This document shows, piece after piece, positions 11,994 to 21,976 of a DNA stretch of 60,000 nucleotides. The stretch is from Adiantum capillus-veneris (lineage: Eukaryota; Streptophyta; Polypodiopsida; Polypodiales; Pteridaceae). The stretch is from contig CM043963.1 of the NCBI GenBank assembly GCA_014529385.2, forward strand, positions 6,933,001-6,993,000, given 5' to 3'. The stretch's first letter is position 1; each line of letters begins with the position of its first letter. The position numbers and the translations under genes were made by a program. Under the pieces are notes generated by a model, which made no database searches, was not told the DNA's origin, and worked only from the letters and a program-made list of their open reading frames with translations.

Positions 11994-12352
11994 TTCAAAA
12001 CCTTAGTTGCCACTCCTCTTAGCCTTTGAAAATCCGCTCTTAAGTATCTACACCCACGGCTCAAAGTGATTAATTATAGAGAGTAGAGGAGTAGGTCTAA
12101 CATAGCAGAGTTGCTGAGGGCTAGCTCCTTTCGGACTTCTTATGGATCAATAATGGTAAAGCCGTAGGCTAGTCTAAAAAGACTTCATTATTAAGTCCAA
12201 AGCTCCCGAGGTGTGCACCATCCCCCACATAGCGGGCTCAACAAAACCAATAATAGATCCCAGTTCCACTTACCCTAATATAATTAACAACATCAACCAT
12301 TTATAGGCTACTCAAGGACCTCTCTTCTTAAGCAAGAAAAGAAAAACCAAAT

Positions 12353-12364
12353 TCTCTGATACCA
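12353..12364 (-). other. Primer-binding site of gypsy B (tRNA-Met)
   Basis: The reverse complement is TGGTATCAGAGA, one base off the tRNA-Met PBS, separated from the LTR by one base. Confidence 0.85.
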
Positions 12365-12365
12365 A

Positions 12366-12508
12366 TGTAATGGAAATGGCCTATGAACTTAGAGAATAGC
12401 GGAATTAAGAGAATTAGAGTGAGCAACTTTGAGAGCATAGATGGTGAACTTAATTGGTAGTAGCAACTTAATCATAACACTTAATTAACTAGGCATGAGC
12501 AATACCTT

Positions 12509-12553
<45 letters not shown>

Positions 12554-14180
12554 AGAGAATATGACAACTGTTGAGGACCGGATTTATGTGGAGCCGGTCC
12601 CCCCTCCATTATGGATTCTCTCATTAAGAGAGACTTGGTACAATACAATTTTTGTGTTCCTTGAGACCTCTTTAGCAGTATGGAGATGGAAGCTTCATAC
12701 ACCAAGCTTTTGCATAATATCAAAAATCAATCTTAGCTTGAACACAATCAAGAACTCGTGAACATCATTAGTCTTTGTGTTCCCTAAATCATTTGAGTGC
12801 ATGAAGATGTATACTATTATGCATCAACTTGTGCCTAAAGCAACAATTAATCTACCTTGCAATACAATCAATCTACTCGCATTAAGTAACTAATCTACTT
12901 GCAATAAACCATTAGCCTTCTTGCAATAAGCATAACATGCACTTTGTAGAAAGCATTAACTATCCCAAGCCTCAGTCCCAAGACCTCAAACACCTTCGAA
13001 GGTGGAGAGAGCTAGCAGGGAATGAGGGTAGGGAAGAGGAAGAAGAAGTATTCCATATGAGAAAGAAATAATTCCTCACTTATCATCACTCTTCTTGCTT
13101 AGCATACATAATAGCGTAGTAATGAAGATGGAGAAGATGGAAAGCTTAAGCATTGAAGCATGGATCTTGGTTGGATTTGCACTCCATATCCAAGAGTGTT
13201 GGTGTAGGCTCTCAACCTCTACTTGCTTGGAGAAGGAGAGGGAGCTCTTGCACTTTGCATAGCACACAATGAGAGTGTTTGTGAGTGTGTGTGGGTGAGT
13301 ATACCCCCTAAGCAACCCCCTAGCTTGCTTGGGTCGACCCCCCCTTGTAGCTCATGCTTGAAGCTCATTGGACCCATCCAGGCCTAGCGAATCATAAGCA
13401 GGAGGCATTACAAGCAGCAAGGGTAGCCTAGAGACAAGTGTCCCCCTTTTCCCCTTTGAGAGAGAGGGCTAGATAAATGCAAAATCAATTACTTAAATCT
13501 CCTAAATTATCATTGGACCCCTTGGGTGGCCAACCAATAGGCTTCAGGCACACAATGAGGGCAACATGAGGAGGAACTTGACAAGTGTCCCTTTTGCTTT
13601 CTTTGTACCATGCATGCCTTGTGTGAGTGTGTGGGTGTTCTCTCTCATCCCCCCTCATGTAGGGCTCGCCCCCTCCTTGTAGGGATTGAATCTTTGACTT
13701 TTTGACACCTCAACCCCTCATGCATAGGCCCAGTTCCCACCACAAGCTTGGCCCTTAAGCACTTTAAGCTTGGGTTGGGTTCTCACCTCAAGTGCAACCC
13801 TAACATCTCAAGCATGTCAAGCACCTCAAGCATCTCAATCATTAAGCACCTCAATCATCAAGCACCTCAAGCACCTTAGTCATCAAGCATGACAAGCAGG
13901 ACAAGCTCAGCCCTAGCTTACCTAAGGTCAAAGGACTTTTAGACATATTATTGGAGGTCTTCAATGAAGCTAACCCTAAGGTCTTATGCTCCATTGGTTA
14001 GCCTTGCTCTTTGATAGACCATCTCTCATTTGGGCCCCTTTACCAATGGCCCCGTGTTGAGATAGATCTAAAAGCACATGTCTATATCTTAACCCTTGTT
14101 CCCGTTTATTCTCCCACATTAAGTGATCACTTTAATATGAGAAAATCATTTGGGTTGGTTAGATATTAGTTTTTATGATA
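12366..14180 (-). repeat. 5' LTR of gypsy B
   Basis: 1,815 bp, starts TGTAATGGAAATGG and ends ...TTTTTATGATA (CA changed to TA). Nearly identical to 5903-7760, including the (GA)n tract at 12512-12549. Confidence 0.9.
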
Positions 14181-14259
14181 ACGCCAGTGAGTAAATGTCG
14201 TAAGCGGCCAAGACCTGTAGTGGATGGCAGCTCAAGATGTAGAGCTCGACGTCTCAACA
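14181..14259 (-). repeat. 5' LTR of copia 1, remaining fragment
   Basis: ACGCC (14181-14185) is the second copy of the gypsy B target duplication. From 14186 the sequence continues the copia LTR (agtgagtaaatgtcgtaag...) to its terminal ...CTCAACA at 14259. Confidence 0.9.
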
Positions 14260-14717
14260 GTAATGTCAGGACACCGGCAAGGCCGGACTAGACAAGGGCA
14301 AGGCCGGGCTAGGCAGTGTGGAAAGGGAGTTCAACTAGGGCAAAGGGCCAAGGGCCATGCTATATAGTGGGTGGTTGGGTGGTGGACTCCTAGGTTCTAG
14401 TTCCCCTTGCCTAACACATCACCTAGGTCACAAGGAACACAAAGATTGTATTGTAACAAGTCTCTCTTAATGGGAGAAATCATAATACAAATGCCTATTG
14501 GAGGGGGGACCGGCTCCATATAAATCCGGTCCTCAACTGTTGTCATGTTCTCTAAACTCTCTCTCTTGCAAAAGTATTGTTCATGCCAAGTTAACTAATT
14601 GATATGCCTATGTTGTTATCTTCAATTATGTTCACCCGCTATGCTCACAAAGTAATTTCTCAAAAGTACTCTCATTAATTTCCGCTACTCTCAAGTTAAT
14701 AGGCCAATTCCATTACA
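14260..14717 (+). repeat. 3' LTR of gypsy A
   Basis: About 458 bp, starting (T)GTAATGTCAGG and ending ...CCATTACA. Its second half, from 'aaggaacacaaagattgta' to the end, matches the reverse complement of the terminal part of the gypsy B LTRs, including the 'ggaccggctccat..aaatccggtcctcaactgttgtcat' block. This makes A and B relatives with different U3 regions. The first T is missing or shared with copia 1 at the junction. The 5-bp target copy after the LTR would be AGGAG; the partner copy is outside the window. Confidence 0.8.
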
Positions 14718-15803
14718 AGGAGTACCAATAGTATGTGTTTGTGAACTAAAGAGTTCTAGAATTTGAATGCACTTTTCAAAAGTACCATCAAAACTAAATA
14801 AGGATTCAATCGGGATTTCATGGGTCAAAAATGGGATATTCACAAGTCCAAAAGAGTACAAAACGGATACTAAAAGCCCCCGAAAGTGGACATTATGACT
14901 AATCAAAGGGTGGAAATGGGAGCCAAGGTTTTGGTTTTCACACATGCTAACTTTAAAGCTATGTGGGATAAGGAATGTGGTTCACAAGCCTCCCATGTGA
15001 TGGAGAGGGTAAAAGGAGTAGTTCTAAAAATGGAAAAATGATTAAAAAAGAAGGGTTTTTTTTTTTTAATGGGACTTGTGTTTTACTAGAAATGGCAAGA
15101 TGAACAACTTTCATGTTCTAAGTTTTTGATTTGAGGATTGCAAAAGAGAGATTTCTTTACTTTTCAGTAAGATTGCACTATAGAGAGCAAGGATACTTCT
15201 ATCTTCCTAGATCTTGAAGCTCCATGAAATACTCTGTGAAAAATAAAGATCTCCATGCTCTTCTCAAAGCTCATCATCTTCTCTCTCTCTTCCACACAAG
15301 TCTTCATAGCTATGGTTGTTCAAGCTTATGCATATTCAACTACACAAATTACTACTTTTGAATGCTTACATATCTTATTTCCAGTTGGATTCTTGATTAT
15401 TTCTTGCATATCCTATCACTCGCAATGTGTTTAGGGCTTTGGAATTGAGTTCAACGAGGTGTTTTAAGTGAAAAGCATGTTCAGCAAGGGCATAAGGTAG
15501 AAGTGGTAATTACTAAAAAAAATAGTGGTTGAAGCCCTCAAGTTGCTGACAGAAGGGATGACCATGAGGGCTAGAGACAGAAAGATAGCAGTACCTTCAC
15601 CAAGGAAACCGCTGTGGCAACCTTTGCTGATCAGAAGCAAGTGGAAGAACTAGAAAATGTGGTAAGAAGATGCATCCTCCTTCTCGATGCTACTCCAGTA
15701 GAGGCAACAACAATGGAGAAAGCAGTAGTGGCAGCAGCAACATCATAAGCTATAAAGGCAAGAAACCTGTAATTAAGAGGATTAGCTCATCTGGTGGAGG
15801 ACA
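14718..15803. other. No gene recognised
   Basis: About 1.1 kb after the gypsy A LTR. AT-rich, with a T9-type run near 15055-15067. An 84-codon - strand frame (14691-14945) begins inside the LTR flank and has no recognisable motif. I see nothing else. Confidence 0.5.
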
Positions 15804-15857
15804 AAGAAGAAGAAGAAGAAGAAGAAGAAGAAGAAGAAGAAGAAGAAGAAGAAGAAG
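15804..15857 (+). repeat. (GAA)n microsatellite
   Basis: About 18 units of AAG/GAA. It gives a poly-arginine or poly-lysine run in one frame, which is a repeat artefact and not a protein. Confidence 0.95.
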
Positions 15858-17566
15858 GTGAGAACAAACTTCTCTACTACGACTACATACTCTGAAGATT
15901 GTAGCCTCTCTAATTCAAGGGGAGGATTTTTTTGTCATCCTTTGTGGATATGTATTGTCCACCTGTGTAGATACCACGTGTCATCCTTAGTGGATAAAGA
16001 ATCTTCAATGTATTGTCCTAGTTCAAACCTCAAAGGGAGGGTTGTAAGCTATGAGCTTTGTCCTAGAGTCACTAGAGTATGAGTGAATGAGAGAAGAGGT
16101 GGAATTATCCCACATGTAATGGTGCAAAGTTGTAGAGATACTTAAAGCTCCTTTCATGAATAAACAAATCCATTCCAAGTTTGCATTATATGTCTCTTGT
16201 CTATTGTGAGCTTGTGATGGGTTAGCAAACTACTCAAGATCGTGTTTATGACCCGTTTATGAGTCCAAGTTAATCTATCTTGGAACCTAATTCGCTTGAG
16301 TAACAATCTAGCCTACTCACACTCACTTGTGTGCATTATGTTTGTCTATTATCCACCTTAGCTAGGACGATTCCATTCTCATCACCTTTGTAGGATCTTG
16401 TTTGCAATAGGATCGGGCAATTGCTCGAGCTTCCTTATTAGAGCAAATAGAACCTATCTAGTTCTTTGGAGTTATAGAGTGGATGTAGCGAGGATTGTTC
16501 ATCTTTGTGATTTTCACAAGACACATCTATTATGTTGGGTTTTGACATTATGAGCATGGACATGGGATGCACCCACTACATGTGACTTTCTTATGATTTT
16601 CCATTGGTGGACATGATTGTCTATTTAGAGCATTGCTAGGTTTACTTTGAGTAGTGCTACTTGTGGACTTCTCGAATACTTGCATTCTCTACTATGGCCT
16701 CTTGGTTCATGGACTTGTGATGCACCTAGGGGCCAAGACCTAAGAGAGGGTATAAAAATTTTGGAGGGTCATCTTCTAGGTATATTTCTAGATCTAGAAA
16801 GTGAAGACTTCCTTGTTTCTGTGACCGATCTTGTGTGGCTAGTCTCTCTTGATTGGGTTTATGATTAAGACAGTAATGGGGTGAGTATGATCCCTTAAAG
16901 GTATTCCGGATTCAATTAGCGGTACCATTATTGTAAAACAAGCTCTATCATCTATCTACTCATTCTTGGCCAGTGTTCCAAGCTCTTGTAGAAATGAAAT
17001 GAAATGAAATGCTATATCAACGTCTTCAAAAGGCCAGAATGATCTATGAGACTAGTGAATCAGATACCATGTCTAGGTACAATCATAAGATACTAAAATG
17101 AATATAGAAGTGTTACTAGTTGGAACTGTGATGAATCCATCCTCATCTGTATTTTGCATATCAGGATAGTAAGGATCCTATGGTGTAGTCTCCATCAATG
17201 CTCCAAAGCTTCTCTCCTCAATTGTGGGTGTCTCGTTCTCCCTAGCTGCAATGCTGGGTCAAAGAGAGTACCATGGGTGTGAGTATGAGCCCAACTTTGC
17301 AATGGTGGTTGCTCCTCTATCTGTCCAGTGTCTGGTGTGAAGATAGAGAGGAGTGGAGTACAAGGTAAAATCATCTTGAGAGTTCTCACAAAGAGAGGGA
17401 GAAGCACGACCAATATAAGGGTGGGTTCAGACGAGTGCATCGAAAGCACCCGCCGTTTGACACTTCATCCCCGCCATGCAATCTGGAGTTGCCTGCAAAT
17501 CACGCTGATAAAGTGCAAGAAAGAGTTTTTTTCCGCGTGGGGAGGAGGCTTACCCAAAGTTTAGTG
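15858..17566. other. No gene recognised; possible old LTR-like sequence
   Basis: A purine stretch 'caaagggaggg' followed by TTGTAAGCTATGAGC (about 16030-16050) resembles a polypurine tract and LTR start, but I found no polyprotein or second LTR. A short (GAAAT)4 run lies near 16991-17012. The frames at 17195-17564 have no motif I recognise. Confidence 0.35.
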
Positions 17567-17635
17567 GAAAGAATGTTCATTCTGATCAATGGATCATCCT
17601 GTTTTTCTAGCCCTGATCAGGATGAACATTCTTTT
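17567..17635. repeat. 22-bp inverted repeat (hairpin)
   Basis: Arms 17567-17588 and 17614-17635 pair at 20 of 22 positions (core GAATGTTCAT and TGATCA), with a 25-bp loop. It lies about 360 bp upstream of the first visible kinase-gene exon. It could be a MITE remnant or a chance foldback. Confidence 0.7.
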
Positions 17636-17995
17636 CACAAAATGTGGAGATAATAGATGCTTTGGCAACTTTGTTAGGTGTAGTTTGTAGGACCTGAGAT
17701 GTCCCTCAGGACAGGTGGGCAGTGACATGGTACTGCTCCAAAGACCCCTATGCTCGCTAAGAGTCGGTCCGAGCTGCTCCATACTCTTGGCGGTTTCTGT
17801 AGTAGAGGAAGGTTCTGCTCTCAAAATGTGAAGCCCTCCGATTGTACCAGCGCAAGTCCTCTGTCAAGAGCACATGCAAGTCGTGTTTCGTGCATGTTTA
17901 ATCATGCGGCCATGATCTGCATTGTCTATGTTGAATGTTTCACACGTATCTATGCAACCAGGGCTAACATTGTTTGTCTTGAAATTTGCTTTCAG

Positions 17996-20900
17996 GTACT
18001 TGCAGAACAATAATTTGTCAGGAGAGATACCTGCTGCTCTACTACAACGCCAACAAGCATCCCTATTAACGTTTGAGTGCGAGTTTTGATGTGAACTAGT
18101 TGGGAAAGGGAGTGCTTTTTAGGCTTGCTTGTAATTGAGAAGGCTTGTTCTGAAGGGGTTTTCAATAAATTTTCTGTGTTTCATGTTTGTTGCATATCAT
18201 GTACATCCTGTGACATTCGTTTTTTGGTATATTTAGATATTCAGGAAACCTTTTGTGTGAGAGCAACTGTGTCCCTTCACCATCCCCGCCAGGACCCAAT
18301 GGTAGTCCCCCTTCCCCCCCATCAAAAAAGAGCAGCACCGGAGCAATTGTAGGAGGGGCAGTAGCTGGAATTCTGGTGGTGGCCATTGCTATTTGTATTG
18401 TTGTCTACTGCTGTTTTTTCAAGAAGAAACCCCCTGTACAGAAGGATCCCAAAGTTGTTGTTCCTGGAGCCTCCCCAGAAGGAGTTGAAATAATTCAAAT
18501 ATATGGAAACCCAGGTACATAATTCAGCTTTTTCCTAGAATAACAAAAGGATGCTGCTAGTAATTTCTTTGTGTTGTTTCTCAAAAGAGCAGATGCCATG
18601 CACAGTTCACTAAAGGTACTCTCTGAATAACAAAGGGATATTGCAAATCCTTAAGAATCATTTGGGTCATGTTAATAGAAACAACCAACCATAGAAGGAA
18701 AGCCTTGCCAAAACAAATATTCACTGCCTTGGTTTTCCCAAGCTTAACTGTCAACCCTAGCTTTCTTGTTATGACATCTCAAAGACTGTCAGGTCTTTGA
18801 AGTCCCTGCTCTGTATCAAGCAATCAACACTACATTGTCAGCATTAAGTTTAAGGTGGCTAGAGTTTCTGCACGTAGATTCCACAACCCTTCTTTCCTGT
18901 GTACCTCACGAGGGCATAAAGGACAAGAGCCACTTCAACAGAGAGCTCCATGAGAAAGACTAGTCTTGTTCAGTTAAGCAGAGATGATTGCAACCAGACG
19001 AAAATGCCAACCAAACTCTCTGAGTTTAGATTAGTTTAAGGATATGTATGATGAACAATGTGGATGATTTTGAGTGATGGTGCAAAGCTGGTGGGTGAAA
19101 TATGATCTTATTTCTGACACTTTGTTCTGCCATTGGCTTTATATTGAGGTTCTTCTTTTTCTTTTTCAATTCAGGAGCTTGCTGAGGGTGACCACTAAAT
19201 TGGCTTTTTTCTTCTTCTTCTTTTCATGTATGCCAGTTCCCAACAAGGCTATGCCAAAGCTCACTGTCCAAGAGTTCTCCTTTGAAGAAATCAAAATTGC
19301 CACGAATAATTTCCGTACCAAGCTTGGTCAAGGGGGATTTGGTCCAGTGTACAAAGGTTGCCTTCAAAATGGTCGCTTTGTTGCTATCAAAGTTGCCTCA
19401 AACGCTGCAAGCCAAGGAACAAAGGAATTTGTAAATGAGGTAACTAGAACAAGCTGTATTTGTCCTTTGCGTCAAATGGGAATTTGATTGTTTTGTGAGT
19501 GCTTCTGCATACGCAATTTCACTGTTTTTTCCTCTTTTCCAAAGGAATATGGTCCTTCTAATCCACCGAACCATTCAAAAACCATTGCTCTTCTAATCCG
19601 ACATTTCTTTGAAGGTCGATCTTCTATCACGGATACACCATAAAAATCTTGTGGGGCTCCTTGGGTTTTGCAATGAACAAAAGCTGGTACTTGTATATGA
19701 GTTCATGTCGAATGGGTCCTTGTTTGATTGTCTTCATGGTGAGTTCACAAAATGTCTACTTGCAACAATGAGAGTTTGTGATTGCAGCATAGTAGAGTTG
19801 AAATGCTCTAACTTGTGACCTTTCTATGAAGGCCCATATGCAACGGCTTCCCCCTTACCATGGCGCACACGTTTGAGGATTATGGTCGATGCTGCACAAG
19901 GTAATTCATTTGAATACACTGGTTTTGTGCTTGCATGGGCGGACACGTTTTTGCATACCATGGTAGTCTGCTTGCACATGTGTCTTTGTTTGTGTCCGCA
20001 TTGCATGCTAGTGTTGTGCACACTGCCAAGTTTTCTCCTTTTAGACATGAGATATCAAATTGCAGGCTTTGATTACTTACATAATGGATGCAACCCTCGA
20101 ATCATTCATAGAGATATCAAGAGCAGTAACATTCTACTCAATGATAAGATGGAAGCCAAGATATCAGATTTTGGCATCTCAAGGGACTACATTAGGAGTG
20201 AAACTGGAGCCCTGCCGACGACTTTGATGGGTAGCATGGGGTACATGGATCCTGAGTAAGTACAACTTCGCTGACACTGCCCTGTTTCATTCTCATCTTT
20301 TTGTCTTCCCATTTTCACCTCACCCTATGGTTATGGTGATAATTAATTCTTTTTGAGCATTCATATTGTTGTTGTTGGGTAGCAAATGGCCTCCTCTGTA
20401 GCAGCTCAGTAGAAAATAACATGAATATCATCAATATTACAGGTACATGTCCAATATGAAGTTGACAGAGAAAGTCGACGTATATAGCTTTGGAGTGCTG
20501 CTTTTTGAGGTTGTAAGTGGCCAAACAGCTATTTTCAAAGACAATTCTCACCAGCCAACCAATATTGTGGAGTGGGTAATGTTGTCAGACTTTCTCCTTT
20601 ATCATCTGATATATATGTATTCTAAGCTTTGTTTCTAGAAATTCATGTGTTGAAAGACAAAGCATCTGACGCTTATCGCAGAGAAACATTGCAAAAGGAA
20701 GAAACACAAATTTTCCTTTTTATTTAGAAACAAGGCCTCATACTCATCCCTTCCATTTAAGAATAAAACACCCTTCACTAATTATCTGCAGTTAGCCTTC
20801 ATCTACCGATAAGGTTGTGCATTATCGTGCATTTACTTCCGTAGGTGCAGAATTAGTCACAACTTTGTTAGATTATTACGATGGAATGATAGGATTTTCC

Positions 20901-21337
20901 TCAATGCATTCACAATCAACACAAATGCCCAGGATTGTCTTCAACAAGCATGTGATGTCGATATTGAGTCACTCTTGCTCTCTTAACCCGAAATGTGGTT
21001 TTAATTTCTCATTGTCCGAATGAATTCTTGCATGATTTTTCATGAACAGGCAAGAGCCTCCATCGACCGTGGGGTGATTGACGATATTGTGGACATGTCC
21101 CTACGTGGTCAATTTGATGTCCAGTCAGTTTGGAAAGTAGCAGAGGTTGCATTGGCATGTGTCGAGATTCCGAGCTCCAAGAGGCCCAAGATGAGTGAGG
21201 TTTATAATGAACTAAGAGAAGCTGATAGAATGGAAGTTGAAAGTGAAGAAAGGCAGGCTATCAACCAACCTTCAGTGGAATTCACAGGTAATAGCAACTA
21301 TAGCACTCTGTCCTATACATATGTCAGTGCAAGGTAA
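17996..21337 (+). CDS. LRR receptor-like kinase, LRR-I type, 3' eight exons
   Basis: Membrane receptor kinase that signals by Ser/Thr phosphorylation. Eight exons with GT/AG borders join in one frame: 17996-18070, 18237-18514, 19237-19439, 19615-19738, 19832-19900, 20066-20255, 20443-20575, 21050-21337 (about 452 codons). Exon 1 encodes a last LRR ([12 protein letters not shown]). Exon 2 encodes YSGNLLC, a Pro/Ser-rich juxtamembrane region and a transmembrane helix ([18 protein letters not shown]) followed by KKK. The kinase has [16 protein letters not shown] (ATP Lys), [11 protein letters not shown] (RD type, catalytic Asp), DFGIS, GYMDPE and the C-lobe motif [14 protein letters not shown]. 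From memory, the [13 protein letters not shown] segment and the YSGN junction resemble Arabidopsis At1g67720-type LRR-I kinases. Such proteins normally begin with a signal peptide, a malectin-like domain and more LRRs. Exon 1 starts mid-codon, so upstream exons must exist or have been lost; none is visible back to 14718. Confidence 0.9.
18340..18435 (+). other. Transmembrane segment of the receptor kinase
   Basis: Exon 2 encodes about 25 hydrophobic residues (Gly/Ala/Ile/Val, then a Cys pair) ended by Lys-Lys-Lys. This stop-transfer signal places the kinase domain in the cytoplasm. Confidence 0.85.
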
Positions 21338-21753
21338 GGTTTATTCAGCAATAACTCTGTAATTTCCATGAGCAACTTAGAGGACTAAGCAGATTTAAAG
21401 AAAAAGCCCATTGATAGAAGAGTTATACCAAAGGACAAGGTGATTAATATGTATATGTATCTGAAAGGAATTCAAATACTGTTAATATGTATATAGTATC
21501 TGAGAGGAATTTATAGTGGATTATGTATGTGATTTGAGTGCTTATATCTATGTATAAACCTTCTACTTTCTCCCTGCATAGCTTATTCCAAATGTCATTG
21601 TGTTAGGATGTATGTGTATCTATACTTATTTTCAAAATATTATAAATTTTATCTCAAAGTTAATGTCTTCAAAGCACCCAAAGAATATGGCTTAGAAAAA
21701 TATAGTGATGGTTAGTAGAATGCACCAAGCATCCCTTCAATCGTGCCCATCTA

Positions 21754-21756
<3 letters not shown>
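21338..21756. other. 3' flank of the receptor kinase gene
   Basis: AT-rich sequence containing the presumed 3' UTR. No canonical AATAAA signal was identified with confidence. Confidence 0.4.

Positions 21757-21813
<57 letters not shown>
21757..21813 (+). repeat. (CT)n microsatellite
   Basis: About 28 CT units. It is separated from a second (CT)n array by a 53-bp unique spacer. Confidence 0.97.
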
Positions 21814-21816
<3 letters not shown>

Positions 21817-21862
21817 GTCGGATAGATCTTTAAGGTCTCTTGGGATAGTTTCCTACGATGTT

Positions 21863-21866
<4 letters not shown>

Positions 21867-21917
<51 letters not shown>
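21867..21917 (+). repeat. (CT)n microsatellite
   Basis: About 25 CT units, directly adjoining the LINE remnant. On the - strand it would read as a (GA)n tail at the LINE 3' end. Confidence 0.97.
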
Positions 21918-21920
<3 letters not shown>

Positions 21921-21976
21921 AAGTCACTTTTGAATAATTGGGGGGAATCTCAAAATGAGGAAACCCACAAAAGATA

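Larger units (their letters stand above)
5903..14180 (-). mobile_element. Ty3/gypsy element B with 1.8-kb LTRs, inserted in the copia 1 LTR
   Basis: A full-length - strand gypsy element: LTRs 5903-7760 and 12366-14180, flanked by GCGCC (5898-5902) and ACGCC (14181-14185), a 5-bp target duplication with one change. A tRNA-Met PBS sits next to the right LTR. On the - strand gag comes first (11993 to 10507), then RT/RNase H remnants (about 10000-9220) and integrase remnants (about 9000-8450), the Ty3/gypsy order. The LTRs are much more alike than those of copia 1, which agrees with this being the youngest layer. The coding region is badly broken. Confidence 0.92.
740..14259 (-). mobile_element. 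Ty1/copia element 1, nested in gypsy A and itself split by gypsy B
   Basis: A full-length - strand copia element with LTRs of about 324 bp, a PBS matching initiator tRNA-Met, gag, protease, integrase, RT and RNase H in copia order, and a purine tract. Its 5' LTR (right side) is cut at 5902 by gypsy B and resumes at 14186. Without gypsy B the element is about 5.2 kb. I count about 20 differences between the two LTRs by eye, so it is not recent. RT is nearly open, but gag, protease and integrase are broken by stops and frameshifts. I see no clear target duplication at the outer junctions (see findings). Confidence 0.92.
1..14717 (+). mobile_element. Ty3/gypsy chromovirus A, 3' part, interrupted by nested insertions
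   Basis: The 3' end of a + strand Ty3/gypsy element enters from the left. It shows the integrase C-terminus (1-321), a chromodomain (about 370-728), a purine tract (727-739) and then its 3' LTR, which resumes only at 14260 and ends CA at 14717. Everything between 740 and 14259 is copia 1 with gypsy B inside it. The order integrase, chromodomain, purine tract, LTR is diagnostic of chromoviruses, which use the chromodomain to target chromatin. Gag, protease, RT and the 5' LTR lie outside the window. The coding part has stops and a frameshift, so this copy is dead. Confidence 0.88.

Noticed and set aside
14691-14945. 84-codon - strand frame next to the gypsy A LTR
   Set aside because: Overlaps the LTR end and has no recognisable motif; likely chance.
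15670-15861. Short frame ending in a run of arginines
   Set aside because: The run is only the GAA microsatellite read in one frame; nothing upstream resembles a protein family.
16030-16200. Possible LTR start after a purine-rich stretch
   Set aside because: No partner LTR, primer site or polyprotein found; kept only as a remark in the region entry.
18071-18244. Alternative acceptor at 18245 for receptor kinase exon 2
   Set aside because: It breaks the reading frame with exon 1. The acceptor at 18237 restores frame and gives the expected YSGN junction.
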